From Mycolicibacter senuensis (GTDB taxonomy: Bacteria > Actinomycetota > Actinomycetes > Mycobacteriales > Mycobacteriaceae), in contig NZ_LQPS01000036.1 in NCBI RefSeq assembly GCF_002101885.1, positions 1 through 64,000 on the forward strand: a stretch of 64,000 nt of DNA, written 5' to 3'. Each line of letters starts with the position of its first letter. Position 1 is the first letter of the stretch. The notes under the pieces were generated by a model. It was not told the DNA's origin. It ran no database searches and saw only the letters and a program-made list of their open reading frames with translations. The position numbers were made by a program, and so were the translations under genes. Shown here piece by piece: positions 18,656 through 26,119 of the stretch.

Positions 18656-19486
18656 ATGGGATCAGTAGAGGATCGCTGGTACGACATCACCCACGCGGGG
18701 CCGGAGGCGTGGCTGGCGTGCGCCGCGTGGCTGGCGATCGGGATCACCGTGCTGGCGCTGCTCTATCTGAATCGGCAACTGCAGCGCAACCGGCGGGCGG
18801 CCGCCGAGCAGACCCGCCCGCACGTGGCGATGTTCATGGAGCCGCACGCCGCGGACTGGCACGTCATCGAGCTGGTGGTGCGCAACTTCGGTAAGACCGC
18901 CGCCTACGACATCGGGTTCTCGTTCGCCCAGCCGCCCACGGTGGCCCGCTACGAGACGGCCTCCGACGGCTACGCCGACGTGGTGGCCTTGCAGCTGCCC
19001 GAGGAGCTGACGGTGCTGGCGCCCAACCAGGAGTGGCGCACGGTGTGGGACTCAGCGATCGACCGGGCCGAACTCGGTGAGGGCATCGAGTCGCGGTTCA
19101 CCGGGACGGTGAGCTACCACGACACCCCCGAGGAGCCCAAGGGCTGGTTCGGGCGCGGCAAGCGCACCCGTTACGAGAACAAGGTGACGCTCGACTGGGG
19201 TGACCTGCCTCCGGTGCGGCGGGTCGAGTTGATGACGACGCACGACCTGGCCAAGCGGGAGAAGCAGAAGCTGGAGCTGCTGCGCAGCCTGCTCAGCTAC
19301 TTCCACTACGCGTCCAAGGAGACCCGGCCGGACGTGTTCCGCGCCGAGATCGAGCGGATCAACGGGGCGGCCCGCGAGATCCAGGACCGGCTGCGCGGCC
19401 GCGAGCAACTCGAGAACGCCGCCAACACCGACATCACGGTGCGGCTCGGGGACGCCAGCGCCGAGCTGGGCAAGCACCGCCACTGA
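18656..19486 (+). CDS. Membrane-anchored conserved protein, Rv0633c-like
   Basis: A 276-residue protein with one N-terminal membrane helix at about 18-38 (AWLACAAWLAIGITVLALLY), followed by a basic stretch and a large soluble domain that would lie in the cytoplasm. The middle is beta-rich (HVIELVVRNFGKTAAYDIGF) and the C-terminal third is helical and highly charged (AKREKQKLELLRSLLSYF). It has no enzymatic motif that I recognise. The position next to the glyoxalase II-like gene matches Rv0633c-Rv0634c in M. tuberculosis. The ATG follows GAGGGG and is 11 nt after the upstream stop, so the two genes are likely cotranscribed. Confidence 0.75.
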   Translation: MGSVEDRWYDITHAGPEAWLACAAWLAIGITVLALLYLNRQLQRNRRAAAEQTRPHVAMFMEPHAADWHVIELVVRNFGKTAAYDIGFSFAQPPTVARYETASDGYADVVALQLPEELTVLAPNQEWRTVWDSAIDRAELGEGIESRFTGTVSYHDTPEEPKGWFGRGKRTRYENKVTLDWGDLPPVRRVELMTTHDLAKREKQKLELLRSLLSYFHYASKETRPDVFRAEIERINGAAREIQDRLRGREQLENAANTDITVRLGDASAELGKHRH

Positions 19487-19493
19487 GGCGGTT

Positions 19494-20549
19494 TCAGTCG
19501 GGGCGGGCCGAGTCTGCTCCCGGGTAGTGCGCGACCCGGAACCGCTGCAGGTAGGCCGGCCAGTCCCAGGTCGCCAGGAATTCCTGCGTCGCGGTGTAGC
19601 CGTTGTCGAAGAGCTCTTCGAGCCGGTCGCGGGCGATCCCGAAGTCCAGCACGCCGACGTCGGTCGGGTCGACCTTGATGGCGCGCACGCTGACCCACGG
19701 CTGGTTCAGGTAGGTCTGGTCGTGGCCGATCAGCAGCGTGCTGATCAGGTTCTCCAGCAGCCGCGACTGCCCGAACATGCGCAGCGGGCGCAGGCCGGGA
19801 ACCATGTCACCGATGTCGCCGCCGGACAGCTCGGGCACCACCGTCACCCCGAAGGTGGGCCACCGCGGCACCCGGCCGTCGAGCCGGTCGAAGGTGTAGA
19901 TCGGGAAGTTCGACAGCACGCCGCCATCGACCAGCGTGGAGCGCCGCCCGGTGGCGCTGGTCAGCGTCATCGGGCGGTAGAAGAACGGCACCGACATCGA
20001 AGCGCGGACCGCGTCGGCGACGGACTGCTCGTCGGGATCGAGGCCGTAGACCCGCCGGTAGTCCCACGGCAGCCGGACCAGCTGGCCGGTGGTCACATCG
20101 GTCACGGTGACCACCGCCCGGTAGCGCCGCTCGGCGAGCAGGTTGTCATGGTCGTAGGCCAGATCGCCCCAGGTGCGCACGCCCAGGTTCGCCAGCTCGC
20201 CGCGGATCCAGTCGTGGGCGACGTCGCCGCGGTACAGGCCGCTGTCGCGCAGGAACCCGTAGGCCGCGCCCAGCAGCGGGACCGGCACCTCCGTGTCGCG
20301 CCAGGTGTCCAGCGGCACCGACAGCGCCAGCTCCTTGACCTGCGCGGCGGTCAGCTGGTCGCCCTGGGCGGCGGCGGCCAGGATGGTGCCCACCACCGAG
20401 CCGCCGGACACCCCCGAGATGCGCTGCACCGAGTAGCCGGCGTCCATCAGCGCGACCACCGCCCCGACCAGCCCGATGAACCGCACTCCCCCGCCGGACA
20501 GCACCAGGTCGGCGGTCAGCGGCTGGGTCGTGGGTCGGTCAGCAACCAT
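19494..20549 (-). CDS. Patatin-like phospholipase
   Basis: A 351-residue predicted lipid acyl hydrolase with a Ser-Asp catalytic dyad. The oxyanion motif SGGGVRFIG is at 18-26, the nucleophile elbow GVSGGS has Ser48, and the Asp is in TLVDGGVLSNFP near residue 210. No signal peptide is present, so it probably acts on membrane or stored lipid from the cytosol. It overlaps the end of the cyanase gene by 11 nt and is the third gene of an SRPBCC-cyanase-patatin operon. It converges on the Rv0633c-like gene with only 7 bp between stops, and no terminator is visible there. Confidence 0.9.
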   Translation of the reverse strand: MVADRPTTQPLTADLVLSGGGVRFIGLVGAVVALMDAGYSVQRISGVSGGSVVGTILAAAAQGDQLTAAQVKELALSVPLDTWRDTEVPVPLLGAAYGFLRDSGLYRGDVAHDWIRGELANLGVRTWGDLAYDHDNLLAERRYRAVVTVTDVTTGQLVRLPWDYRRVYGLDPDEQSVADAVRASMSVPFFYRPMTLTSATGRRSTLVDGGVLSNFPIYTFDRLDGRVPRWPTFGVTVVPELSGGDIGDMVPGLRPLRMFGQSRLLENLISTLLIGHDQTYLNQPWVSVRAIKVDPTDVGVLDFGIARDRLEELFDNGYTATQEFLATWDWPAYLQRFRVAHYPGADSARPD

Positions 20550-21015
20550 CGTCGGGAACTCGGTCCGCTGAATTCCACTCGTAGGGCAGGAATTTGCCGT
20601 CGAAGGTGATCACCACCCGGTCACCGCCCGGATGCGGCTTGCGCTCGAGGTCCATGCTGAAGTTGATCGCACTCATGATGCCGTCGCCGAACTGCTCATG
20701 GATGAGTTCCTTGATCGCCGGACCGTAGACGCCCAGCGCCTCGTACAGCCGGTAGATGGTCGGGTCGGCGGGCGCTTCCCGGGCGGCTGACCCGCCGCGC
20801 ATCGGCACCGCGGCCAGCACCGGTACCGCGGAGCGATCCAACTCCAGCAGGCCGACCAGGATCTCGCCCAGCTCGGCGGGGATGGGCTGCTGGCCCAGCA
20901 GTGCCGACGTCGTCCACACCACCGGCCGGTTGATCGCGTCGGCCAGTTCCTGCCAGCTCAGGCCCTTGGCCAGCCGGGCGGCCACGATCTGCTCGGTGAT
21001 CTCGCTTCGGTTCAT
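20539..21015 (-). CDS. cynS: Cyanate hydratase (cyanase)
   Basis: Catalyses bicarbonate-dependent breakdown of cyanate to carbamate, which yields ammonia and CO2. The 158 residues (156 in E. coli) show the N-terminal helix-turn-helix-like domain (AKGLSWQELADAINR) and the catalytic domain with Arg89, Glu92 and Ser115 in PTIYRLYEALGVYG and GDGIMSAINFS, equal to Arg96, Glu99 and Ser122 of E. coli. The C-terminal HPGGDRVVITFDGKFLPY is conserved. The ATG at 21015 was chosen; an in-frame ATG four codons upstream is possible. No carbonic anhydrase or cyanate transporter gene lies nearby, so the usual cyn operon partners are missing. Confidence 0.95.
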   Translation of the reverse strand: MNRSEITEQIVAARLAKGLSWQELADAINRPVVWTTSALLGQQPIPAELGEILVGLLELDRSAVPVLAAVPMRGGSAAREAPADPTIYRLYEALGVYGPAIKELIHEQFGDGIMSAINFSMDLERKPHPGGDRVVITFDGKFLPYEWNSADRVPDDGC

Positions 21016-21038
21016 GGCTTCCAGCATGCCCGCGTCGC

Positions 21039-21476
21039 TCAGTCTTCGAAATGGCGGCGCAGGTTCTCCCACATCGCGGCGTGTGAGGCGCCGCCGTCGC
21101 GCAGCACGGTGTTCATCAACAGCCGGGGTGCGGTGATGTCGACGTGTTCGTGCAGCCGGCTGCCGGCCCCGTGCGGGCGCACCGTCACCGTCGACCACAT
21201 CTCGATGCCGGGCCGCTGCCGGGTGTGGCTCACGATGTCGCCGGGGCCGGCGGCGCGCAGCTCCACCCGGCAGGTGAAGCGGATCGGTATGCCGCAGAGG
21301 CGCATGCGGTGCGGGGCCAGATAGCGGGTGGCGCCATCGGTGCCACCGGGAACCCGGCGGACGTCCACCAACATCGGGTGCAGGGCTTCGTAGTTGACCA
21401 GGTCGGCCAGGAACGCGGCGACGGCCTCGGGTGGCGCGGCGATGTCGGCGGTGTGTTCCAGGCGTCCGCGGGCCAT
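21039..21476 (-). CDS. SRPBCC (START/polyketide cyclase-like) protein
   Basis: A 145-residue lipid- or ligand-binding fold protein (LEHTADIAAPPEAVAAFLAD at the N-terminus, then GIEMWSTVTVRPHGAGSRLHEH). The SRPBCC superfamily includes polyketide cyclases and START-like carriers, and no catalytic residue set can be assigned. It is the first gene of the operon with cyanase (23 nt downstream) and patatin. The ATG at 21476 is 7 nt after TAAGGT on the minus strand, suggesting a leaderless message. It diverges from the thioredoxin-like lipoprotein gene with 45 bp between start codons. Confidence 0.8.
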   Translation of the reverse strand: MARGRLEHTADIAAPPEAVAAFLADLVNYEALHPMLVDVRRVPGGTDGATRYLAPHRMRLCGIPIRFTCRVELRAAGPGDIVSHTRQRPGIEMWSTVTVRPHGAGSRLHEHVDITAPRLLMNTVLRDGGASHAAMWENLRRHFED

Positions 21477-21483
21477 GCAAGCG

Positions 21484-21489
21484 ACCTTA
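21484..21489 (-). promoter_or_regulatory. -10 element, leaderless SRPBCC-cynS-patatin operon
   Basis: TAAGGT on the minus strand ends 7 nt before the ATG at 21476. Confidence 0.5.
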
Positions 21490-21521
21490 GCCCCGCTGGA
21501 TGCGGTGGCATACTCGGCGAC

Positions 21522-22022
21522 ATGCCCGCTGAGAAGACTTCTGGATTTCGGCTGCTCGCGGTTGTGCTGTTGGCGGTGCTGCTGATCGCCGGCTGCGGTT
21601 CCCGGACGCCGGCCGAGGGCACCCAGCTGGACTTCACCGCGCAGACCCTCGACGGCCGGCCGTTCTCCGGTGCCAGCCTGGCCGGCCGGCCGGCGGTGCT
21701 GTGGTTCTGGGCGCCGTGGTGTCCCACCTGCCAGAAGGAGGCGCCGCTGGTCGCGCAAGTGGCCGCGGCGAACCCGGCGGTGACGTTCGTCGGGGTCGGC
21801 GCCCGGGATCAGCCGGACGCGCTGCAGGAGTTCGCCGCCAAGTACGGCGTCGAGGGCTTCACCGAGCTGGCGGACACCGACGCGGCGGTGTGGGCCCGCT
21901 TCGGGGTGACCCGCCAGCCCGCGTACGCCTTCATCAGTCCGGGCGGCGAGGTCGAGGTGGTGAAGGGCTCGTTGTCCGAGGCCGAGCTGAGTGCGCGGGT
22001 GCAGGCGCTGAAGAATTCGTGA
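21522..22022 (+). CDS. Thioredoxin-fold lipoprotein, DsbF/Mpt53-like
   Basis: A 166-residue exported thiol-disulfide oxidoreductase. A signal peptide with a lipobox (LLIAGC, lipidated Cys25) anchors it outside the membrane; the active site is WCPTC (Cys67, Cys70), with the cis-Pro in TRQPAYAF. In mycobacteria, DsbE/DsbF proteins of this kind oxidise or isomerise disulfides in secreted proteins, and the Mpt53 gene is likewise followed by a CcdA-like gene. Here the next gene starts in the stop codon (GTGA overlap). The ATG at 21522 is 7 nt after CATACT. It is divergent from the SRPBCC gene. Confidence 0.9.
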   Translation: MPAEKTSGFRLLAVVLLAVLLIAGCGSRTPAEGTQLDFTAQTLDGRPFSGASLAGRPAVLWFWAPWCPTCQKEAPLVAQVAAANPAVTFVGVGARDQPDALQEFAAKYGVEGFTELADTDAAVWARFGVTRQPAYAFISPGGEVEVVKGSLSEAELSARVQALKNS

Positions 22023-22870
22023 TCGACACCGCCACACTGAGTTTCGCGCTGGGCGCGGGACTGGTTGCGGCGCTTAACCCGTGCGGGTTCGCGTTTCTGC
22101 CGGGGTATCTGGGGCTGGTGATCGCCGGCAGCCGGGACACGTCGCGCCCGGCCGCGCTGGCCCGGGCCGGCGCGGCGACGGTGACGATGTCGGCCGGGTT
22201 CCTGACGGTGTTCGGGATCTTCGGCCTGGCGGTGTCGCCGTTGATCGCCTCGGCTCAGAAGTATCTGCCGTTCGCCACCGTGGTCATCGGCGTGCTGCTG
22301 CTGGCGATGGGCGCCTGGCTGCTGGCCGGCCGGGACATCTCGATGTTGATGCCCACCGCCGGGGGCACACCCACCGCGCGACTGGGCTCGATGTACGGCT
22401 ACGGGGTCGGTTATGCGATCGCGTCGCTGTCTTGCACGATCGCACCGTTTCTCGCGGTGATCAGCACCACCTTCCAGCAGGGGTCGACGCTGGCCGGCGT
22501 GCTGGCGTTCGTGGCCTACGCCGCCGGCATGAGCATCACCGTCGGGGTGGCGGCGCTGGCGGTGGCGCTGGCAGGGTCGGGAGCCGATTCCAAGGCCACC
22601 TCGGCGCTGCGGCGGGTGCTGCCGTATGTGGGCCGGATCGCCGGGGTGATCGTGTTGTTGACCGGGTTGTACGTGACCTATTACGGCTACTACGAGATCC
22701 GGTTGTACTTCGCCGGCGCTGAAGCCGACGATCCGGTGATCCACGCGGCCGGAGCGGTGCAGTCCTGGCTGGCCGATCGGGTCGACGCGCTGGGCGTGTG
22801 GCCGCTGCTGGGTGCGGCCGCGGTACTAATATCGGTTTCGATTGTTTCAATTAGGCGCACTCGCGGGTAG
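22019..22870 (+). CDS. CcdA/DsbD-type membrane electron transporter
   Basis: A 283-residue polytopic membrane protein that passes electrons from cytosolic thioredoxin to exported thiol proteins. It has about six or seven membrane helices, with the first redox Cys in LNPCGFAFLPGYLGL and the partner in ALSCTIAPFLAV, the CcdA arrangement. The GTG start overlaps the stop of the thioredoxin-like lipoprotein gene by 4 nt, so the pair is coupled and the lipoprotein is its obvious partner. The C-terminal tail includes one more hydrophobic helix (WPLLGAAAVLISVSIVSI). It resembles the Rv2877c-Rv2878c pair of M. tuberculosis but lies in a different place. Confidence 0.9.
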   Translation: MIDTATLSFALGAGLVAALNPCGFAFLPGYLGLVIAGSRDTSRPAALARAGAATVTMSAGFLTVFGIFGLAVSPLIASAQKYLPFATVVIGVLLLAMGAWLLAGRDISMLMPTAGGTPTARLGSMYGYGVGYAIASLSCTIAPFLAVISTTFQQGSTLAGVLAFVAYAAGMSITVGVAALAVALAGSGADSKATSALRRVLPYVGRIAGVIVLLTGLYVTYYGYYEIRLYFAGAEADDPVIHAAGAVQSWLADRVDALGVWPLLGAAAVLISVSIVSIRRTRG

Positions 22871-22873
22871 CAT
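22868..22873 (+). promoter_or_regulatory. -10 element, leaderless antitoxin-RES operon
   Basis: TAGCAT ends 6 nt before the ATG at 22880, just inside the 3' end of the preceding gene. Confidence 0.45.
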
Positions 22874-22879
22874 GGACGC

Positions 22880-23395
22880 ATGCCCACCACCGTCGCACCG
22901 ATCGCCCGCCAGGTCGCCGAGCGCGCCCGCACCGACGCCGGGTTCGCCCAGGTGCTCGATGTCCTGCTGGAGGCGCCGACGGCGCCGCAAGGCACCTTGG
23001 AGCGCATCGCCGCCCACGCGCTGAACGACCAGCGCCGCGCCGCGCTCATCGACGACTTCGTCGCCGGCGCACTGCCCACCCCCAAGGTCCAGGAGTTGCT
23101 GCGGCTCGGCACGCCGCAGGCGGTGCACCGGTTGCGCAGCCGCGGCAAGTTGACCGGAGCCGCCGTGGGCAACCAGACCTGGTTCCCGGCTTGGCAATTC
23201 GACGACGCCCGGGTGCGTGCCGACCTGCCCGAGATCCTGGAGCTGCTGGGCCGGTTCACCTCCGACCCGCTGGCCGCCGACCGCATCATGCGGCTCACCC
23301 ACGACGAGTTGGGCGGCATCTCGATCGCCGAGGCGCTACGCCACCCCGAGACGGCGCCGGCCGCCCGGCGGATGCTGACCTCGCTCGGTGCCTGA
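22880..23395 (+). CDS. Antitoxin of a RES-type toxin-antitoxin pair
   Basis: A 171-residue protein with an N-terminal helical part, a central DNA-binding segment (GTPQAVHRLRSRGKL followed by TWFPAWQFDD, resembling an excisionase-like helix-turn-helix) and a C-terminal toxin-binding domain of the DUF2384/MbcA type (DELGGISIAEALRHPE). Proteins of this design often precede RES-domain toxins in actinobacteria. The toxin start lies inside the last codons (8-nt overlap), which is typical of coupled antitoxin-toxin translation. It lacks the Xre helix-turn-helix of classical MbcA, so it represents a variant class. Confidence 0.75.
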   Translation: MPTTVAPIARQVAERARTDAGFAQVLDVLLEAPTAPQGTLERIAAHALNDQRRAALIDDFVAGALPTPKVQELLRLGTPQAVHRLRSRGKLTGAAVGNQTWFPAWQFDDARVRADLPEILELLGRFTSDPLAADRIMRLTHDELGGISIAEALRHPETAPAARRMLTSLGA

Positions 23396-24005
23396 GCTTC
23401 CCGCCGGCTACCGGGCCCCGCTGCCCGACGCCCGCCCGACCGGGCTGCGCCGCCGCCGGATCACCGCCGGGACGCAGCTGTGGCGGCTGGACGCGGAGCA
23501 CCCGGACGGCTGGACGTGGGACGGGTTCGGCCAGCCGCGTTATCGCTTCGACCCGCCGTCGGGGGCGTTTCGCACCCGTTACGGCGCAACCGATCTGCTC
23601 GGGGCGTTCCGCGAGCGCTACCGGCTGACCGGGCTGCTGATCCCCGCCGACCACGCCGGCCACCACCTGGTGCGACTGACCGCAGCCCGGCACCTGCGGG
23701 TGCTCGACCTGCGCACCGAACGCAACCTGGATGCCCTCGGGGTCGACGACCAGATCAGCACCGGGCAGCACGACGCGGTGTGGGCCACCTGCCAGCGCCT
23801 GGCCGACGCGGTGCGGCGCTGGTGGCCCGAGCCCGAGGAGTGCCCGGATGCGATTGTCTACCGGTCGCGCACCACCCCGGAGACCTCGGTCAACTACGCG
23901 TTCTTCGCCGTCGAGGCGTTCGAGGTGGAGTCGTGGCCGCTCTCGGAGCGCCCCGAGGTGACCGCGGATCTGGTGCTGCGGCACGGGTTCACGCTCGGCT
24001 ACTGA
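23388..24005 (+). CDS. RES-domain toxin
   Basis: A 205-residue RES-domain protein. The core has WRLD, then RYRFDPPSGAFRTRYGATD with the conserved Arg and Tyr, the acidic residue in GAFRERY, and RVLDLRTERNLDALGVDDQ with the typical ISTGQ segment. RES toxins such as MbcT and ParT act on NAD+ or ADP-ribosylate metabolic enzymes. The GTG start overlaps the antitoxin gene. The pair is bounded downstream by a 238-bp space with a large inverted repeat, so this may be a mobile or recently acquired module. The toxin call rests on domain motifs and gene order. Confidence 0.78.
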   Translation: MPELPAGYRAPLPDARPTGLRRRRITAGTQLWRLDAEHPDGWTWDGFGQPRYRFDPPSGAFRTRYGATDLLGAFRERYRLTGLLIPADHAGHHLVRLTAARHLRVLDLRTERNLDALGVDDQISTGQHDAVWATCQRLADAVRRWWPEPEECPDAIVYRSRTTPETSVNYAFFAVEAFEVESWPLSERPEVTADLVLRHGFTLGY

Positions 24006-24243
24006 CGCCTTCTCGCCCGGCTCGTTCAACAACGGCACCATCGGCCCCACCCGTTGCGGCGCCAGGGGAATGTGGCTGTTGCCCGCCTCCGAGCGACAAC
24101 GGCCCGCGCACCCGGCCCGCACCCCTGACATAACGTTGGTTGTCGCTCAGAGGCGGGCACACACCTTATGCCGACGTCCCCGTGTCGCCTGCAACGAGAG
24201 TCGGGCCCCAGCGGGAAAGATGCGCGCAGCTCGGGTGCGCAGC
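24006..24243. repeat. Intergenic space with 20-bp inverted repeat
   Basis: The 238-bp space between the RES gene and the methyltransferase has no gene. It holds arms GCCCGCCTCCGAGCGACAAC (24081-24100) and the complement at 24139-24158, with one mismatch in 20 and a 38-bp loop. This could be a strong hairpin terminator for the convergent genes, or a miniature repeat element. No second copy is visible in the window. Confidence 0.6.
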
Positions 24244-25002
24244 TCAGCCGGGCTTCGTCGCGGTCACCAGCCGGGTTGCAGCCCACGGCCCGCCGTACCA
24301 CATCCGCCATCCCAGGTTGCGCCAGCGCACGTCGCCCCAACCGATTTCACGCAGTTGGGCGGCGTGCGCACGCACCTCCCACAGGTCGGCGATCGCCAGC
24401 CGGCCGCGGGGCCGCAACACGCGGGCCGCCTCGGCCAGTGCGCGCCGACGGCCATCTCGGCTCAGGATGTTGTGGATCGCCAGGTTGGACACCACGACAT
24501 CGACACTGGCGTCGGCCAACGGCAGCGCCGTCATGTCGCCGGTGTGCACCTCGACCCGCTCGGTCACGCCCTCCAGTGCGGCGTTGGCCAGGGTGGCGGC
24601 GGCGGAGTTGCCGGTCTGGTCGGCGTGCCACAGATCGACGCCGATCGCCCGGCCCGCCGGCAGCCGCTTGGCCGCGGCGCAGAGCACCGCACCGCGCCCG
24701 CAGCCCATATCCAGCACCGTTTCGTCGCCGCGCAGTCGCAGGCCGTCGAGGATGCGTTCCCACACCATAAACTTGCCGGCCCGGGTGGCGTGCCAGTACA
24801 GCCCGACCTGGGCGAGGATGCCGGCGTCGAGCACCAATGCCACCACGCCGGCCCAGACCGGTCCCCGGGCCAAGGCGATGCCGGCGTAGATCGCCAGCGC
24901 GCTGCACCCCAGCGCCAGCGCGGCGACCTGCCCGCCGAGCGGCACCCGCTTGAACGACCCGTCGACGCCGTAGTCGCCGCGACGCGGTTCCCGCTCAGCC
25001 AT
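24244..25002 (-). CDS. SAM-dependent methyltransferase with N-terminal membrane segment
   Basis: A 252-residue class I methyltransferase. Two hydrophobic helices at about 25-70 (VAALALGCSALAIYAGIAL and WAGVVALVLDAGILAQVGLY) precede the SAM-binding fold (VLDMGCGRGAVLCAA, VEVHTGDMTALPLAD and VLRPRGRLAIADLWEV). The substrate cannot be deduced; membrane association suggests a lipid or quinone-like target. The ATG at 25002 overlaps the phosphofructokinase stop by 8 nt, making it the last gene of a coupled dehydrogenase-phosphofructokinase-methyltransferase operon. A second in-frame ATG five codons upstream (25017) is possible. Confidence 0.82.
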   Translation of the reverse strand: MAEREPRRGDYGVDGSFKRVPLGGQVAALALGCSALAIYAGIALARGPVWAGVVALVLDAGILAQVGLYWHATRAGKFMVWERILDGLRLRGDETVLDMGCGRGAVLCAAAKRLPAGRAIGVDLWHADQTGNSAAATLANAALEGVTERVEVHTGDMTALPLADASVDVVVSNLAIHNILSRDGRRRALAEAARVLRPRGRLAIADLWEVRAHAAQLREIGWGDVRWRNLGWRMWYGGPWAATRLVTATKPG

Positions 25003-26119
25003 CGGCGAGGCTTTCATCGCCGAACCGGATGGCCATGTCACGCGAGGTCTGGATCGCATCGCAGTCCAGCGGAACGGTTTTCTGCCGGCTGGTGGCCTCG
25101 GCCAGCGGCACGTAGTCCACCGTCGGCGGGTTGAGCGCCACCATCACCCCGTGCTGGCCCTCGTCGAGAGCCCGCACCGCCGCGGCCCCGAACCGCAATC
25201 CCAACAGTCGGTCCAGCGATGTCGGCGACCCGCCCCGCAGCAGGTGGCCGAGCACCACCGCCCGCGACTCCCGGCCGGTCATCGCCTCGAGCTCGGCGGC
25301 CACCTTGGTGCCGATGCCGCCCAGCCGTTCGGCTTGGCCCACCGCCTTTCCCACCACGGTGTGCTCGCCGCCCACCGGTTTGGCACCTTCGGCCACGCAC
25401 ACGATCGAGTAGGTCGAACCACGTTGGGCGCGTTCGCGAATCAGTTCGGCGACCGGCTCCAGCCGGTACGGGATCTCCGGGATCAGGATGGCGTGCACGC
25501 CCGACGCCATGCCGGCGTGCAGTGCGATCCAGCCGGCGTAGCGGCCCATCACCTCCACCACGATGATCCGGCTGTGCGAGGTCGCGGTGGAGAACAGTCG
25601 GTCGATGCATTCGGAGGCGAAGCTGACCGCGCTGTCGAAACCGAACGTCGAGGCGGTGCGGTCCAGGTCGTTGTCGATGGTCTTGGGCACCCCGACCAGC
25701 GGCAGCCCGGCCCGGTGCAGATGGTTGCCGATCGTCAGGGATCCGTCGCCGCCGACGGTGATCAACGCGTCGATCCCCCGCTCGGCGAACCGCTCGAGCA
25801 GTTCGTCGGTGCGGTCGACCTCGATCCAGCTGCCGTCGGCCTGCTGTACCGGGTAGGCGACCGGGTTGCCGCGGTTGGTGCTGCCCAGGATCGTGCCGCC
25901 CTGGTGGATGATGCCGCGCACCCGGTTGCGGGTCAGCTCGATCAGCCCGCCGTCGGGGTAGTCGTCACCGAACAGCATCCCGTTGAAGCCGTCACGGATC
26001 CCGACGACCTCCCAGCCGCGGTTGCCGGCGGCCAGCGTGGCGGCGTAGATGACGGCGTTGAGGCCGGGGGCGTCGCCGCCGCCGGTGTTGATCGCGATGC
26101 GTTTGATCCCCGAGGTCAT
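24995..26119 (-). CDS. 6-phosphofructokinase family enzyme
   Basis: A 374-residue PfkA-family enzyme phosphorylating fructose 6-phosphate at C1. Motifs: phosphate loop GGGDAPGLN (13-21), GGDGS (123-127), PKTIDNDLDRT (145-155), VEVMGRYAGW and a C-terminal LGHLLRGGSPTSLDR. The donor-site pair is mixed: Gly at the position usual for ATP enzymes (GGDGS rather than GGDDT/S), but Lys in PKTIDND where typical ATP enzymes have Gly. This pattern is known from actinobacterial group III enzymes, so ATP or pyrophosphate use cannot be settled by reading. Its ATG overlaps the dehydrogenase stop (ATGA). The coupled location is unusual for a glycolytic gene. Confidence 0.92.
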   Translation of the reverse strand: MTSGIKRIAINTGGGDAPGLNAVIYAATLAAGNRGWEVVGIRDGFNGMLFGDDYPDGGLIELTRNRVRGIIHQGGTILGSTNRGNPVAYPVQQADGSWIEVDRTDELLERFAERGIDALITVGGDGSLTIGNHLHRAGLPLVGVPKTIDNDLDRTASTFGFDSAVSFASECIDRLFSTATSHSRIIVVEVMGRYAGWIALHAGMASGVHAILIPEIPYRLEPVAELIRERAQRGSTYSIVCVAEGAKPVGGEHTVVGKAVGQAERLGGIGTKVAAELEAMTGRESRAVVLGHLLRGGSPTSLDRLLGLRFGAAAVRALDEGQHGVMVALNPPTVDYVPLAEATSRQKTVPLDCDAIQTSRDMAIRFGDESLADG

